Numbered from the stretch's first letter, positions 26,354-37,264 are shown. The stretch: DNA of 64,000 nucleotides from Agrobacterium tumefaciens (GCF_000834635.1 NZ_JXQV01000030.1:1-64000); one strand, 5' to 3'. Made by a program: numbers and translations. The notes: a model not told the origin generated them from the letters alone.

Positions 26354-26761
26354 ATGACCAAAACGATTGGCGACAAAAATCTCGAGGCAAAAAATCCGCA
26401 CTGGGTGGAGTGGCTGACCGGACTGGTATCCGCCGTGATTGTGCTGACGGTGATCGGCTGGATTGCGAAAGATGCGTTGGTAGATCAGGACACATCACCA
26501 GACCTTGCCGCAACGGTTCTCATGACTGAACAGCGCAGCAACGGGTTTCAGGTCTCGTTCGAAGTGTCGAATGGGGCAAGTGCCACGGCCTCGCAGGTGA
26601 CAGTGGATGGCGAAATTCTGGATGGCTCCACTGTCGTTGAGAAAGCCAGCACGGTGCTGGATTATGTTCCCGGCAAATCCAAGGCCCGGGCAGGCCTGAT
26701 TTTCAAGAATGATCCCGCAGGCCGGATCACTCTGCGTGTGTCAGCCTTTAACGAGCCTTGA
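26354..26761 (+). CDS. TIGR02588 family membrane-anchored protein
   Basis: A 135-aa protein. After a 17-residue cytosolic start, one membrane helix (WLTGLVSAVIVLTVIGWIAKDAL, about 20-42) anchors a periplasmic beta-sandwich of about 85 residues (VSFEVSNGASATASQVTVDGEIL, RITLRVSAFNEP). TIGR02588 proteins are found beside TIGR02587, as here. GAGGGT precedes the ATG and only 7 bp separate the two genes, so they form an operon and presumably a complex. Confidence 0.82.
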   Translation: MTKTIGDKNLEAKNPHWVEWLTGLVSAVIVLTVIGWIAKDALVDQDTSPDLAATVLMTEQRSNGFQVSFEVSNGASATASQVTVDGEILDGSTVVEKASTVLDYVPGKSKARAGLIFKNDPAGRITLRVSAFNEP

Positions 26762-26898
26762 GCTAACACCGCTTTCCTCAAAATAACCAGCATATTTGCC
26801 TTTGGCGGTCTCAAGCGGGCCGCCGAAGGCATTTTGTTGGAAACAAACCGTGCAGAAGGGAGTTTGGTTGGCAACTGCAGCGAATGAGGAGAGACACC

Positions 26899-27210
26899 AT
26901 GGCTGACGACAGCACCAACACCATTAAGGCGACATTCAATACGCGGGCGGCGGCTGATCTGGCGGTTGAGCATCTGGTTCAGCAGCACGGAATTCCGCGG
27001 CCTGACATCTTCATTCAGTCTGCCACGGATGAGAACACGGCAGGGTCGGTGGCGTCTGGTGGGGATGTTTCCAAAACCGGCACTGTTCGCAGCGATGCTC
27101 CGCTTGAAGGGGAGATTGAGGTATCCGCAGATATTCCGTCTTCCAAGATTGCGCTGGTGCAGCGCAGCCTGGGCGAGGCCGGGGCGCTTCGTGTGTCCGG
27201 CGCTGCCTGA
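26899..27210 (+). CDS. Small soluble protein beside ligD (stress-protein-like fold, hypothetical)
   Basis: A 103-aa protein. ADDSTNTIKATFNTRAAADLAVEHLVQQHGIPRPDIFI suggests a beta-alpha-beta start like the YflT/general-stress-protein family, in which an index-like strand is followed by an AxxAVxxL helix. The rest is Gly/Ser/Asp-rich and ends with LVQRSLGEAGALRV. There is no signal peptide. ATG 26899 follows GAGGAGA. It lies 30 bp upstream of ligD and is likely co-transcribed. Its function is unknown; a role in end joining would be inference from position only. Confidence 0.65.
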   Translation: MADDSTNTIKATFNTRAAADLAVEHLVQQHGIPRPDIFIQSATDENTAGSVASGGDVSKTGTVRSDAPLEGEIEVSADIPSSKIALVQRSLGEAGALRVSGAA

Positions 27211-27240
27211 GGCTGATCGCGGCGAGTAAGGAAAGATGCC

Positions 27241-29913
27241 ATGGCCGACCATTTGAGCAAATACCGATCTAAACGCGATTTCAAGCAGACGCTTGAGCCG
27301 AGTGGAGAGGTTGAGGTCAAGGCATCCAACCGCCGCCGTTTCGTGATCCAGAAACACGACGCAACACGGCTTCATTACGATCTGCGGCTTGAGCTTGATG
27401 GCGTCTTCAAATCCTGGGCGGTGACGAAGGGTCCTTCGCTTGATCCAAACGACAAGCGGCTGGCTGTGGAGGTGGAAGACCATCCTCTGGATTATGGTGA
27501 CTTTGAAGGCACGATACCCAAGGGGCAATATGGCGGTGGCACGGTTATGCTGTGGGATCGCGGTTACTGGGAGCCAGAGGGCAACAAGACGCCCGAGGAA
27601 GCGCTGAAAAAGGGTGACTTCAAGTTTACGCTGGAAGGCGAGCGTCTGCATGGAAGTTTCGTTCTGGTGCGGATGCGCAATGACCGTGATGGCGGCAAGC
27701 GGACGAACTGGCTGCTGATCAAGCATCGAGATGATGATGCCGCTGATGAGAACGGTGCCGCCGTGCTTGAAGATAACGAGACATCCGTGGCTTCCGGCCG
27801 AACCATGGAGGCCATTGCCGCCGGCAAAGGCAAGAAACCGAAGCCGTTCATGACTGAGGGCGAGACGGTAAAAGCAGATGCGGTGTGGGACAGCAATGAG
27901 GGGCTGGCGGCTGAGGAGCGTGAGGCCGGGACGAAGACCTCAGCGAAGGCAAAGGCCTCGCGAACAAAGCCAACGAAATCCGCGAGCAAGACTTCTCAGA
28001 TGCCCGGTTTCATCGCGCCGCAGCTCTGTGAAAGCCTGACGCGTCCACCCGCAGGCAAGGGGTGGATTCATGAGATCAAATTCGATGGCTACCGGGTTCA
28101 GCTGCGCGTTGAGGGCGGCGAGGTAACGCTGAAGACCCGCAAGGGGCTGGACTGGACGACCAAATGGCCCGCAATCGCGGAGGCTGCGTCTGCGCTGCCC
28201 GACTGTATCATCGATGGCGAGATCTGTGCGCTTGACGAGCAGGGCGCGCCGGATTTTGCTGCCTTGCAGGCGGCATTGTCGGAGGGAACGACAGACGATC
28301 TGGTCTATTTCGCCTTTGATCTGCTGTTTGCGGATGATGAGGATTTGAGAGAGCTACCGTTGACGGAGCGCAAGTCCCGTCTGCAAGCATTGATGTCTGA
28401 TGCGGGTGAGGATACGCGCCTGCGGTTTGTCGAGCACTTCGAGACCGGTGGCGACGCCGTATTGAAATCGGCCTGTCGGCTTTCGCTGGAGGGCATCGTT
28501 TCCAAAAAGGCAGATGCGCCCTATGATTCTGGCCGCAGCAAGACATGGGCGAAATCCAAATGCCGCGCTGGCCATGAGGTGGTGATCGGCGCTTATGCTA
28601 CGACCAATGGCAGCTTCCGGTCTCTGCTGGTCGGCGTCTTCAGCGGCAAGCATTTCGTTTATGTCGGGCGGGTTGGCACGGGCTATGGCGCCAAGACCGT
28701 TGAAAAACTGATGCCGAAACTTGAGGAAATGGAAACGTCCAAATCTCCATTCACGGGGATTGGGGCGCCAAAGGCGTCTGATGACATTGTCTGGCTGAAG
28801 CCTGAAATCGTGGCCGAGATCGAGTTTGCCGGATGGACCGCCGACGGGCAGGTGCGTCAGGGCGCTTTCAAAGGGCTTCGGGAAGACAAGCCGGCAGCGG
28901 AGGTTGAGGCTGAGGAGCCTGCCGCGCCTGATGTTGCATATGTTCCAGACCCCGAAACGGACAAGCCGCCTGCAAAGCGCGCACGAAAGGGTGCGAAAGA
29001 AGAGGTGATGGGCGTGATGGTTTCCAGCCCTGACAAGGCGCTCTGGCCGGATGCGGGTGACGGAAAACCGGTGACCAAGGCTGACCTTGCGCATTACCAC
29101 GAAGCTGTGGGACCGTGGCTGATCGAGCATATCAAGGGCCGCCCCTGTTCGATCCTTCGAAACCCCGATGGCATTGGCGGCGAGCAATTCTTTCAGCGCC
29201 ACGCCATGCCGGGAACATCGAACCTTCTAGAACTGGTGAAGGTGTCTGGTGACAAGAAACCCTATCTCAAGATTGATCGCGTCGAAGGCCTTGCCGCCAT
29301 TGCCCAGATTGGCGGCATCGAGCTTCACCCTTGGAACTGTGCGCCGGACCAGCCAGATGTGCCGGGCCGGTTGGTATTCGACCTTGATCCGGGCCCGGAG
29401 GTCGAGTTTTCAGCCGTTGTTACCGCAGCCCGCGAGATACGCGACCGGCTGGAGGAACTGGGTCTCGTCAGTTTCTGCAAGACAACTGGCGGTAAGGGTC
29501 TCCATGTGGTGACGCCGCTTGCCGTGCCCAAGGGGAAGAAGCTGAGCTGGGACGAGGCGAAAAGCTTCGCGCATGATGTGTGCGAGGATATGGCGCGCGA
29601 TAATCCAGACCTTTACCTCATCAAAATAGCGAAGAACCAGCGGGAAGGGCGGATTTTTCTCGACTATCTCCGCAATGACCGGATGGCGACGGCGGTCGCG
29701 CCACTATCGCCACGGGCGCGTCCGGGTGCAACGGTATCCATGCCGCTGAACTGGACGCAGGTGAAGGCTGATCTCGACCCGGCGCGCTTCACCATCCGTA
29801 CGGTGCCTCAGCTTTTGGAAAAAAGCACGGCTTGGCAGGATTATGATGAGTGCCACCGGCCATTGAACGAGGCTATCAAGCGGTTGAACAAGGCCCATAA
29901 GGCGGTTGGTTGA
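27241..29913 (+). CDS. ligD: ATP-dependent DNA ligase D, multidomain non-homologous end-joining enzyme
   Basis: An 890-aa protein with all three LigD modules in the proteobacterial order. The N-terminal 3'-phosphoesterase covers about 20-165 ([41 protein letters not shown]). The central ATP-dependent ligase (about 250-540) has the adenylation lysine at about 280 in EIKFDGYR. The C-terminal archaeo-eukaryotic-type primase/polymerase (about 590-880) has LVFDLDPGP and [10 protein letters not shown]. It processes and seals double-strand breaks with Ku. No ku gene is present in this window. It is followed by exonuclease III. Confidence 0.96.
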   Translation: MADHLSKYRSKRDFKQTLEPSGEVEVKASNRRRFVIQKHDATRLHYDLRLELDGVFKSWAVTKGPSLDPNDKRLAVEVEDHPLDYGDFEGTIPKGQYGGGTVMLWDRGYWEPEGNKTPEEALKKGDFKFTLEGERLHGSFVLVRMRNDRDGGKRTNWLLIKHRDDDAADENGAAVLEDNETSVASGRTMEAIAAGKGKKPKPFMTEGETVKADAVWDSNEGLAAEEREAGTKTSAKAKASRTKPTKSASKTSQMPGFIAPQLCESLTRPPAGKGWIHEIKFDGYRVQLRVEGGEVTLKTRKGLDWTTKWPAIAEAASALPDCIIDGEICALDEQGAPDFAALQAALSEGTTDDLVYFAFDLLFADDEDLRELPLTERKSRLQALMSDAGEDTRLRFVEHFETGGDAVLKSACRLSLEGIVSKKADAPYDSGRSKTWAKSKCRAGHEVVIGAYATTNGSFRSLLVGVFSGKHFVYVGRVGTGYGAKTVEKLMPKLEEMETSKSPFTGIGAPKASDDIVWLKPEIVAEIEFAGWTADGQVRQGAFKGLREDKPAAEVEAEEPAAPDVAYVPDPETDKPPAKRARKGAKEEVMGVMVSSPDKALWPDAGDGKPVTKADLAHYHEAVGPWLIEHIKGRPCSILRNPDGIGGEQFFQRHAMPGTSNLLELVKVSGDKKPYLKIDRVEGLAAIAQIGGIELHPWNCAPDQPDVPGRLVFDLDPGPEVEFSAVVTAAREIRDRLEELGLVSFCKTTGGKGLHVVTPLAVPKGKKLSWDEAKSFAHDVCEDMARDNPDLYLIKIAKNQREGRIFLDYLRNDRMATAVAPLSPRARPGATVSMPLNWTQVKADLDPARFTIRTVPQLLEKSTAWQDYDECHRPLNEAIKRLNKAHKAVG

Positions 29914-29927
29914 ATGGAGCATCTTTG

Positions 29928-30728
29928 GTGAAGCTCGCGACCTATAATGTCAACGGCATCAATGGCCGCCTCGACATTCTGCTTCGCTGGCTTGAGGAGG
30001 CAAGGCCTGACGTCGTGTGCCTTCAGGAGTTGAAGGCACCCTCGAGCAAATTCCCGCGCAAGGAGCTTGAGAGAGCGGGCTATGGAGCGATCTGGCACGG
30101 CCAGAAATCATGGAATGGTGTGGCCATTCTTGCGCGGGGTCGCGAGCCGCTGGAGACGAGGCGGGGACTGCCCGGCGACGCGGATGATAGCCAGAGCCGC
30201 TACATTGAAGCGGTTGTTGATGGCATCATCATTGGCTGCCTTTATCTGCCCAATGGCAATCCGGTGCCGGGGCCGAAGTTTCAGTACAAGCTGGACTGGT
30301 TCCAACGGCTGCAATCCTATGCTGCCGAGTTGCTGGAGCTTGAGGTGTCTGTCGCGCTTGTGGGTGATTTCAACGTCATGCCGACCGAGCTTGATGTTTA
30401 TAAGCCTGAGCGCTGGTTGGACGATGCGCTGTTTCGGCCTGAGGTGAGGGCGGCTTACGCTGACCTCGTTGCCCAAGGCTGGACGGATGCGCTGCGCAAG
30501 CTCCACCCGGATGAACGCATCTACACCTTTTGGGCCTATTTTCGAAACGCCTTTGCCCGAGATGCAGGCCTGAGGCTCGATCATTTTCTGCTCAGCCCTG
30601 ACCTCGCAGAAAAGCTGGAGTCCTCCCATGTCGATAAGCATGTGCGCGGCTGGGAGCACACAAGCGACCACGCACCGGTGTGGATTGAACTTGGCGACAA
30701 ACCCATCAAACAAAGGAGATACGCATGA
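29928..30728 (+). CDS. Exonuclease III/AP endonuclease family protein (ExoIII-type)
   Basis: A 266-aa metal-dependent nuclease. Family motifs are ATYNVNGINGR (metal Asn), DVVCLQELKAP (metal Glu), GCLYLPNGN, VALVGDFNVMPTELDVY (Asp and Asn), LRLDHFLLS and the terminal SDHAPVWIEL (catalytic His). It removes 3' blocks and cleaves abasic sites. GTG 29928 follows GGAG, 14 bp after the ligD stop codon. Co-transcription with ligD suggests a role in cleaning DNA ends. Its last four bases overlap the next gene. Confidence 0.9.
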   Translation: MKLATYNVNGINGRLDILLRWLEEARPDVVCLQELKAPSSKFPRKELERAGYGAIWHGQKSWNGVAILARGREPLETRRGLPGDADDSQSRYIEAVVDGIIIGCLYLPNGNPVPGPKFQYKLDWFQRLQSYAAELLELEVSVALVGDFNVMPTELDVYKPERWLDDALFRPEVRAAYADLVAQGWTDALRKLHPDERIYTFWAYFRNAFARDAGLRLDHFLLSPDLAEKLESSHVDKHVRGWEHTSDHAPVWIELGDKPIKQRRYA

Positions 30729-30949
30729 CTGACAATTGGAGAGGCGAACTTCAAGGCAAGCTCGAAGCGCTCATTGATGAATTTGCGGTGAGGGGCATCA
30801 GCCATGGCGATGCTTGTGACGCCGTGGTGGAGGCGGCTGGTAATCTCAAAAACACCGGTGAGCGTGATCCAGACCCGGCAGATGATGTGGCGATTGAAGA
30901 GCCTGCAAATGACTGGCCAGCGGCTGATCAGTCTCGGCCGAGTGAATGA
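30725..30949 (+). CDS. Small acidic protein, 74 aa, coupled to the nuclease gene
   Basis: It overlaps the exonuclease III gene by four bases (ATGA), so it is translationally coupled, and an AAAGGAGAT site precedes its ATG. The N-terminal half is helical (WRGELQGKLEALIDEFAVRGISHGDACDAVVEAAGNL). The C-terminal half is acidic and Pro-rich, probably disordered. It has no recognised domain. It is the last gene of the ligD operon before a bidirectional terminator. Confidence 0.7.
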   Translation: MTDNWRGELQGKLEALIDEFAVRGISHGDACDAVVEAAGNLKNTGERDPDPADDVAIEEPANDWPAADQSRPSE

Positions 30950-30973
30950 TGTAATGGCTTTACCACAAAAGAA

Positions 30974-30997
30974 GGGCCCGGTTTTTCAACCGGGCTC
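30974..30997. terminator. Bidirectional terminator ending the ligD operon and the PRC-barrel gene
   Basis: An 8-bp perfect stem (GCCCGGTT / AACCGGGC), extendable by a G-U and a G-C pair, has a TTTC loop. It is followed by CTGCTTATTT on the plus strand and CTTCTTTTGTGG on the minus strand. It lies between convergent stop codons. Confidence 0.65.
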
Positions 30998-31005
30998 CTG
31001 CTTAT

Positions 31006-31302
31006 TTAGTGATGATGTTCTGGCATTTCTTTGAGCTGATCTTTCGTCCAGGATGTTACGGCGTGAACATCGCCGTCCTCATCACGCATGAAATCCAGAT
31101 CGCTGACGGACACTGCCACTGGCTTGGCGCCAATTCCGAGAAAGCCGCCGACATCAATGATGACCTGACCGCCAGCGCCTGTACCATGGACGTGATCCAC
31201 CTTGCCAACCTTATGATCATCCGCGCCGTAAACGGTTGCACCCTCCAAAATCTCCGAGGTTAGTTCCGCTGACGACAGGCGAACATGGTTTGTATGATCC
31301 AT
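31006..31302 (-). CDS. PRC-barrel/DUF2171 domain protein
   Basis: A 98-aa soluble protein: SAELTSEILEGATVYGADDHKVGKVDHVHGTGAGGQVIIDVGGFLGIGAKPVAVSVSDLDFMRDEDG. That is the PRC-barrel pattern (xGxxVxxxDGxxxGxVxxV, then GKxVAVPxxxL). A His-rich tail (PEHHH) ends the chain. AAGGAGAA precedes ATG 31302. Rhizobial relatives are often stress-induced, but the function is not established. It is convergent with the ligD operon. Confidence 0.82.
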   Translation of the reverse strand: MDHTNHVRLSSAELTSEILEGATVYGADDHKVGKVDHVHGTGAGGQVIIDVGGFLGIGAKPVAVSVSDLDFMRDEDGDVHAVTSWTKDQLKEMPEHHH

Positions 31303-31375
31303 TGGTTTTCTCCTTGTTGTATGAAGAGGTAACGGGATCAAAGGGCTTCGGGTTCCCGGCTGCTAGGCAAAAGGG

Positions 31376-31705
31376 TTACCAGCGATAGTCACGCGGTCCA
31401 CGCCAATCGCGTTGATCATAGAAATCGCGGCGGGCGCGCCATTCACGACGTTCCTGTCTTTCGCGCCACTCACGTCTGGCTTCCCAGCGATCACGCCTGT
31501 CCCACCGATCACGATACTCGCGTGGTGGGCCGTTTGGACGGCAATAGCCGCGTGGAGACAGATGAAAACCACGTCCGCACGCGTAATCCACCTTCTGCAC
31601 AAGGGATGCCGTTGGGACGGATGGCTGGGCCGATGGCATCGCATTCGCGACATTGGCGACCAGACTGGCTAGAACTATTCCCGCGCTTAGGATTATTTTG
31701 CGCAT
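31376..31705 (-). CDS. Secreted Arg-rich protein with GCG_CRPN motif
   Basis: A 109-aa exported protein. The signal peptide covers about 1-22 (IILSAGIVLASLVANVANA). The motif ACGRGFHLSPRGYCRPN (about 43-59) matches the GCG_CRPN prefix that precedes low-complexity tails in rhizobial envelope proteins, with its paired cysteines likely in a disulfide. The tail is dominated by Arg, Trp, Asp and Glu in RxxRRxWR-like repeats and is probably disordered and strongly basic. The function is unknown. Confidence 0.75.
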   Translation of the reverse strand: MRKIILSAGIVLASLVANVANAMPSAQPSVPTASLVQKVDYACGRGFHLSPRGYCRPNGPPREYRDRWDRRDRWEARREWRERQERREWRARRDFYDQRDWRGPRDYRW

Positions 31706-31810
31706 CTCACATCACTCCGTTTAGGGTGGCGTAATTTAGCGTTCCTTGTCGTGAACCGGTGCTGAATGAAGTTTGACGTTTTCGTGGCACTATGAGGCGA
31801 TTGTGGCAGG

Positions 31811-32131
31811 TTATGTCTCATCCAATGACGCAAACCACGACGCGTAGGGCGTGTTCTTGGCGAGATATCGATTGAAATCCGGCGCACCATCATTCCACCA
31901 GGCGGCACCCCGTTCACCCAGTGCCACCTTGGCTGCATCCACTTGTTTGCGGGCTTGCGCCATCTCGGCTGACGGTGTTTTCGCTTTCCGAACAGCCCTC
32001 CGCGCGGCCATCAACTCCTGCACCAGCGCCGCTCGTGTGATCTCGTCAAGGTCTGGATTGCTACGACGCCAGAGCCTGCCCCTGACGACGAAGTACCGGC
32101 CATCGGGCGTGTTGGGATATGTGTCGCTCAT
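31811..32131 (-). CDS. Conserved hypothetical protein, 106 aa
   Basis: A soluble protein: DTYPNTPDGRYFVVRGRLWRRSNPDLDEITRAALVQELMAARRAVRKA, a helical basic middle, then GERGAAWWNDGAPDFNRYLAKNTPYASWFASL. This WWNDGxPDxNR block recurs in an unnamed family that I have seen across proteobacteria. Its ATG overlaps the TGA of the upstream exonuclease gene (ATGA), so the two are translationally coupled. A nucleic-acid role would be a guess from that neighbour. Confidence 0.7.
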   Translation of the reverse strand: MSDTYPNTPDGRYFVVRGRLWRRSNPDLDEITRAALVQELMAARRAVRKAKTPSAEMAQARKQVDAAKVALGERGAAWWNDGAPDFNRYLAKNTPYASWFASLDET

Positions 32132-32883
32132 TCGAACCCGAGCGTTCGTTGGGCTGGCTCAGTGGCTTCCGACGGTTTGTCCTGATGCCGGCGGGCGAGT
32201 TCTGTCTGCGCGCTGAAGCGTATGTCGACATCCCTGTCCGCGATCAACGTGTTGAGCATGTCGATGCCAAGGCGGTCCCAAGACTTGCCTCGGTCTGGTC
32301 CGGCTGGCACGCGCGGCAGGAGGCCCGGCTCTTTGCTCCACGCCAGGCAATCCTCAAGCGATGTCTCGTTCAACATATCGCGGAGGTGATGGGCGGTGAC
32401 ATAGGCGTCTGGCATGGCTCTGTGCGCGGGCAATCCGGTTTCATGCACCAACCCATCCGGCATTCGCTGATAGCGCAGCATCTGGTTGGAAAACCGGGGT
32501 AGTTGCGGCCAGACGCGCAGGGCGCATTTCCATGTGCAGATCCATGGCGTGCCGCCCGTAAACCGCGGCGTGCAGTACCTTTGCTCAAACGCTGCCCGGT
32601 GCGCGGCCAAGGCATCAATCTGGACGGGTGGGCGAAGAACGGTCGATGCGATTTCTTTCCAATACGGTGCATCTGCGACATGGGAATCGAGAATGTGATG
32701 AATGGCCATGGTGTCTGGTGAGATTGGGCGGCCAGGATTGACGAAGAGGGCTCCGCGCTCCTTGATGACGTCCCACTTGCCGTCCTCATTCAGAACCACA
32801 TCCTGCCAGCCAATCTCGCAGACATCATTTGGGCCGTTGCCGCCCGTTTCGAGATCGATGACGCGTATTCTGCTTCTGGCCAC
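32128..32883 (-). CDS. DEDDh-type 3'-5' exonuclease-like protein
   Basis: A 251-aa protein with the DnaQ-like fold. Exo I is VIDLETGG (about 9-16, catalytic Asp and Glu), Exo II includes TWKCALRV/WPQLPRFSN, and Exo III is HRAMPDAYVTAHHL (about 148-161, catalytic His and Asp). This suggests a nuclease on DNA or RNA ends, separate from DNA polymerase III epsilon. A C-terminal extension of about 70 residues (DIRFSAQTELARR) is unassigned. Start GTG 32883 follows GGAAGG at a long spacing. It is coupled to the downstream hypothetical gene. Confidence 0.8.
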   Translation of the reverse strand: MARSRIRVIDLETGGNGPNDVCEIGWQDVVLNEDGKWDVIKERGALFVNPGRPISPDTMAIHHILDSHVADAPYWKEIASTVLRPPVQIDALAAHRAAFEQRYCTPRFTGGTPWICTWKCALRVWPQLPRFSNQMLRYQRMPDGLVHETGLPAHRAMPDAYVTAHHLRDMLNETSLEDCLAWSKEPGLLPRVPAGPDRGKSWDRLGIDMLNTLIADRDVDIRFSAQTELARRHQDKPSEATEPAQRTLGFE

Positions 32884-33050
32884 TGGATTGCTGCCTTCCT
32901 CTGGAACTTCAGTGGTGGGGTAAGCGAGAACGATACCGGATGGTTCCGTGAGTGGAAAGCCGATCTCCGAAACGAGAAACGCCGCCCGAAAGGCTTCGGA
33001 CGGCGTTGTGTTATCTGTATGTCGCTACGACATACATGTCGCGGCTTAAA

Positions 33051-36000
33051 TCAGCTGCAACCGCTTGTCGCGCCGCAGGTGTCGCACTTCTCGCAGGTGC
33101 CGTTGCGCACCATGGTGAAGTTCTGGCACTCGCCGCACATGTTGCCGGTGTAGCCCTGAGCGATGGAGCGGATGCGGCGTTCGGCTTCCTTCTTTTTCGC
33201 TTCCGTCTTGGCAGATGCGGCGTCTGCTGCTGCCTTGTCGGAGAAGAGGGCGGTTGCGGCCTGTTCGGATTCTGTGGCCAGACCTTCTTCGACGATTTCG
33301 ACGGCTTCCTTGGCACGCTCTTCATATTCGCGCTTGAAAGCGACGACTTCCGAGGTGGAGATCGCGACGGTTGGCTCTACCTTGCGGACCGTGTTGCCGG
33401 AGATCTGCGTGACCGTGCCGGAAGCACGCGCAGGGGCTGCCGTTGCTGAACCCTTCGGCTCAGACGAGGCGCGATCGGGGGTGTTGGAGACCAGAGTTGG
33501 CTTGTAACCACGTGTCCAGCCGGTGGAAACGAGGTTGGTCTTGCCTTCTTCAATGCCCTTGCCGAGTGCGGTCTGCGAGAAGTCCGACGTATCCACATGG
33601 GCCAGATCGTGACGGCCAAGGTAGGAGACGGCGAGTTCGCGGAACACGTAGTCGAGGATCGATGTCGCGTTCTTGATCGCATCGTTGCCGATGACCATGC
33701 CGGCTGGCTCGAACTTGGTGAAGGTGAATGCCTCCACATATTCTTCCAGTGGTACGCCATATTGCAGGCCGAGCGAGATGGCGATGGCGAAGTTGTTCAT
33801 CATCGCACGGAAAGCGGCGCCTTCCTTGTGCATATCGATGAAGATTTCGCCGATGCGGCCATCACCGAATTCGCCAGTGCGCAGGTAAACCTTGTGGCCA
33901 CCGACGGCTGCCTTCTGGGTGTAACCCTGACGACGGTTCGGAAGCTTTTCACGCTCGCGGCTGACACGCTCGACAACACGCTCGATGATCTTTTCAGTGA
34001 TGGTGACGGCCTGCGCTGCCTGTGGCTGGGCGATCAGATCTTCCAGCGCATCCTCATCATTGTCGTCTTCGACGAGCGAAGCGTTGAGAGGCTGAGACAG
34101 CTTGGAACCATCGCGGTAAAGGGCGTTGGCCTTCAAAGCCAGCTTCCAGGACAGCATGTAGGCTGCGCCGCAATCTTCCACCGTTGCATCATTCGGCATG
34201 TTGATGGTCTTGGAAATCGCACCCGAGATGAAGGGCTGCGCTGCCGCCATCATGCGGATGTGGCTTTCAACCGAGAGGTAACGCTTGCCGATCTTGCCGC
34301 ATGGGTTGGCGCAATCGAAGACAGGCAGATGCTCGTCCTTGAGGAACGGTGCGCCTTCCAGCGTCATCGCGCCGCAAACATGCACGTTGGCTGCTTCGAT
34401 GTCCTTCTTGGCAAAGCCGAGATGCTCAAGCAGGTTGAAGCTCATGTCGGAGAGCTGCTCGTCGGAAACCTTCAGCGTTTCCTTGAGGAAGTCTGCACCG
34501 AGTGTCCACTGGTTGAAGACGAACTTGATGTCGAAGGCCGACTTCAGCGCGGCGTTGACAGTTTCGATCTTCTCATCGGTGAAGCCCTTGGCCTTCAACG
34601 TGGATGGGTTGACCGCCGGGGCCTGGTTGAGATTGCTGTGGCCGATTGCGTAAGCTTCGATTTCGGCAATCTGGCTTTCCGAATAGCCGAGCGAACGCAG
34701 CGATTCAGGAACAGCGCGGTTGATGATCTTGAAGTAGCCGCCACCGGCCAGCTTCTTGAACTTCACCAGTGCGAAGTCAGGCTCGATGCCGGTTGTGTCG
34801 CAATCCATGACGAGGCCGATTGTGCCTGTTGGCGCAATAACGGTGGTCTGGGCGTTGCGGTAGCCGTGCTTCTCGCCAAGCTCCAGAGCCTTTTCCCATG
34901 CGGCAACGGCGTGGGTAATAAGGTCCTGATCCGTGCAATCGGCATGGATGAGCGGAACAGGGTTTACCGACAGGCCTTCATAACCATAGGCCAGACCTTG
35001 GGCTGCGCGCTGATGGTTGCGCATGACGCGCAGCATGTTGTCACGGTTGGGTGCAAAGCCGGGGAAGGGGCCAAGCTCGCCAGCCATTTCAGCAGATGTT
35101 GCGTAGGAAACGCCTGTCATGATGGCGGTAAGCGCACCGGCAATCGCGCGGCCTTCATCGCTATCGTAAGGAATGCCTGACGACATCAGCAGGCCGCCGA
35201 TGTTGGCATAGCCGAGGCCGAGTGTGCGGTATTCGTAAGAGCGTTCGGCAATTTCCTTGGATGGGAACTGCGCCATCATGACCGAGACTTCGAGAACGAC
35301 AGTCCACAGGCGAACGGCGTGTTCGTAATCGGCAATGTCGATGTTCTTGGTCTTGGCGTCCTTGAACTGAAGCAGGTTCAGCGATGCAAGGTTGCAGGCT
35401 GTGTCATCGAGGAACATGTATTCCGAGCAAGGGTTGGATGCGCGGATGGGACCAGCGGCTGGCGATGTGTGCCAGTCGTTCATGGTGGTGTTGAAGTGCA
35501 GGCCTGGATCAGCCGATGCCCATGCGGCATGGGAAATCTTTTCCCACAGCGCGCGGGCCTTCAGTGTCTTCATGACCTTGCCGTCCTTGCGGGCGGTGAG
35601 GTTCCAGTCGCCATCATCTTCCACGGCGCGCAGGAAGTCATCCTTCAGGGACACGGAGTTGTTGGAGTTCTGGCCCGAAACCGTGAGGTAGGCTTCCGAA
35701 TCCCAATCGGTGTCGTAGGTCTTGAATTCGATTTCCTTGTAGCCCTGCTGGGCGAACTGGATGACGCGCTTGACGTAGTTCTCAGGAACCATGTCCTTCT
35801 TGGCAGCGCGGATTTCACGCTTCAAAGCAGGGTTCTTGGCAGGGTCGAAGCAATCGCCGCGCGTGGCTTCAGAGCCAGCTTCGCAGTTAACGCAGGCCTT
35901 CATGATGGCCTTGAGGTGCTTGGCAACGATCTTGGAACCGGTCACGAGGGCCGCAACCTTCTGCTCTTCGTTCACCTTCCAGTCGATGTAAGCTTCGATA

Positions 36001-36866
36001 TCGGGGTGATCGGCATCAACAACGACCATCTTGGCTGCACGACGAGTGGTGCCGCCGGACTTGATGGCGCCAGCTGCGCGGTCGCCGATCTTGAGGAAGC
36101 TCATTAGGCCGGAGGAGCGACCGCCGCCAGACAGCTTTTCGCCTTCGCCACGCAGGTAGGAGAAGTTGGAGCCGGTGCCGGAGCCGTATTTGAACAGGCG
36201 CGCTTCACGCACCCAAAGATCCATGATGCCGCCTTCATTGACCAGATCGTCTTCAACGGACTGGATGAAGCAGGCATGCGGCTGCGGGTGTTCGTAAGAC
36301 GACTTGGACTTGGTCAGCTTGCCGGTGAAAGGGTCGACATAGAAGTGGCCCTGGCCGGGACCATCAATGCCATAGGCCCAATGCAGGCCGGTGTTGAACC
36401 ACTGTGGAGAGTTTGGCGCAACGCGCTGGGTGGCCAGCATGTAGGAAAGCTCATCCTTGAAGGCGGATGCATCTTCCTCCGAGGAGAAATACTTGCCCTT
36501 CCAGCCCCAGTAAGCCCATGTGCCAGCCAGACGGTCGAAAACCTGACGCGCATCGATTTCAGAGCCGTAACGCTCACCTTCAGGAATGTCCTTCATGGCC
36601 TTTTCATCGGCAACAGAGCGCCAGAGGAAGGAAGGAACGTCGTTTTCCTCAACCTTCTTCAGGCGCGCTGGCACGCCGGCCTTGCGGAAATATTTCTGCG
36701 CCAGAACATCTGTCGCAACCTGGGAGAACTGCGCAGGAACGTCGATATCCGCCAGACGGAATACGATGGAGCCATCCGGGTTCTTGATCTCGCTAACCGC
36801 CTTTCGGAATTCAATCTCTGCATAGGGAGACTGGCCGGGCTTGGTGAAGCGGCGTTCGATGCGCAT
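33051..36866 (-). CDS. nrdJ: Vitamin B12-dependent ribonucleoside-diphosphate reductase, class II
   Basis: A 1271-aa single-chain enzyme making deoxyribonucleotides with adenosylcobalamin, so it works with or without oxygen. Visible are the N-terminal [16 protein letters not shown] region, [21 protein letters not shown] of the catalytic barrel, [31 protein letters not shown], and the Cys-rich C-terminus ([28 protein letters not shown]) that acts as zinc site and redox-active tail. The length fits the long alphaproteobacterial NrdJ. GAGG precedes the ATG. Two NrdR-like boxes lie in the 680-bp upstream region. No class I genes are nearby. Confidence 0.96.
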   Translation of the reverse strand: MRIERRFTKPGQSPYAEIEFRKAVSEIKNPDGSIVFRLADIDVPAQFSQVATDVLAQKYFRKAGVPARLKKVEENDVPSFLWRSVADEKAMKDIPEGERYGSEIDARQVFDRLAGTWAYWGWKGKYFSSEEDASAFKDELSYMLATQRVAPNSPQWFNTGLHWAYGIDGPGQGHFYVDPFTGKLTKSKSSYEHPQPHACFIQSVEDDLVNEGGIMDLWVREARLFKYGSGTGSNFSYLRGEGEKLSGGGRSSGLMSFLKIGDRAAGAIKSGGTTRRAAKMVVVDADHPDIEAYIDWKVNEEQKVAALVTGSKIVAKHLKAIMKACVNCEAGSEATRGDCFDPAKNPALKREIRAAKKDMVPENYVKRVIQFAQQGYKEIEFKTYDTDWDSEAYLTVSGQNSNNSVSLKDDFLRAVEDDGDWNLTARKDGKVMKTLKARALWEKISHAAWASADPGLHFNTTMNDWHTSPAAGPIRASNPCSEYMFLDDTACNLASLNLLQFKDAKTKNIDIADYEHAVRLWTVVLEVSVMMAQFPSKEIAERSYEYRTLGLGYANIGGLLMSSGIPYDSDEGRAIAGALTAIMTGVSYATSAEMAGELGPFPGFAPNRDNMLRVMRNHQRAAQGLAYGYEGLSVNPVPLIHADCTDQDLITHAVAAWEKALELGEKHGYRNAQTTVIAPTGTIGLVMDCDTTGIEPDFALVKFKKLAGGGYFKIINRAVPESLRSLGYSESQIAEIEAYAIGHSNLNQAPAVNPSTLKAKGFTDEKIETVNAALKSAFDIKFVFNQWTLGADFLKETLKVSDEQLSDMSFNLLEHLGFAKKDIEAANVHVCGAMTLEGAPFLKDEHLPVFDCANPCGKIGKRYLSVESHIRMMAAAQPFISGAISKTINMPNDATVEDCGAAYMLSWKLALKANALYRDGSKLSQPLNASLVEDDNDEDALEDLIAQPQAAQAVTITEKIIERVVERVSREREKLPNRRQGYTQKAAVGGHKVYLRTGEFGDGRIGEIFIDMHKEGAAFRAMMNNFAIAISLGLQYGVPLEEYVEAFTFTKFEPAGMVIGNDAIKNATSILDYVFRELAVSYLGRHDLAHVDTSDFSQTALGKGIEEGKTNLVSTGWTRGYKPTLVSNTPDRASSEPKGSATAAPARASGTVTQISGNTVRKVEPTVAISTSEVVAFKREYEERAKEAVEIVEEGLATESEQAATALFSDKAAADAASAKTEAKKKEAERRIRSIAQGYTGNMCGECQNFTMVRNGTCEKCDTCGATSGCS

Positions 36867-37018
36867 GTCTTAATCCTCGTCTTGGGGCGCCCTTGGCCAG
36901 GGCGCAGAAATTCTCTCCAGCGTCGCGCCTCGTACGCGCCGCCGGTTAATGGCTTCTCAGGTGAAACGTTCATCCTTGGATGCCGTTCCTCTACATCGTG
37001 GTGATTTCGGCTGCAAGC

Positions 37019-37034
37019 ATACTATATATAGTAT
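37019..37034. promoter_or_regulatory. NrdR box upstream of nrdJ
   Basis: ATACTATATATAGTAT is a perfect 16-bp palindrome about 150 bp upstream of the nrdJ start. It agrees at 14 of 16 positions with the published NrdR consensus as I recall it (ACACWATATATWGTGT). NrdR is the nucleotide-sensing repressor of ribonucleotide reductase genes, so this is a very likely operator. Confidence 0.75.
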
Positions 37035-37264
37035 TAACAGTTTGCTGTCGCCACTTATCCCGCATTTTGTTTTGGCAACCGCTTCCTCTCACAAACAGCC
37101 GATTGCGCTCCACCCCCTCGTGGTAGGAACGCAAGGCAAACGCGTGAACTGAAACTGAAAAGAACCTGTGGTGAGAAACCCGATTCCATTGCCGCCGCAA
37201 CATGACTTTACATTGCGGGATATGAGGTGATTCCGTCAAGGCCTAGTTTGAAGGGCTTTGTTAA

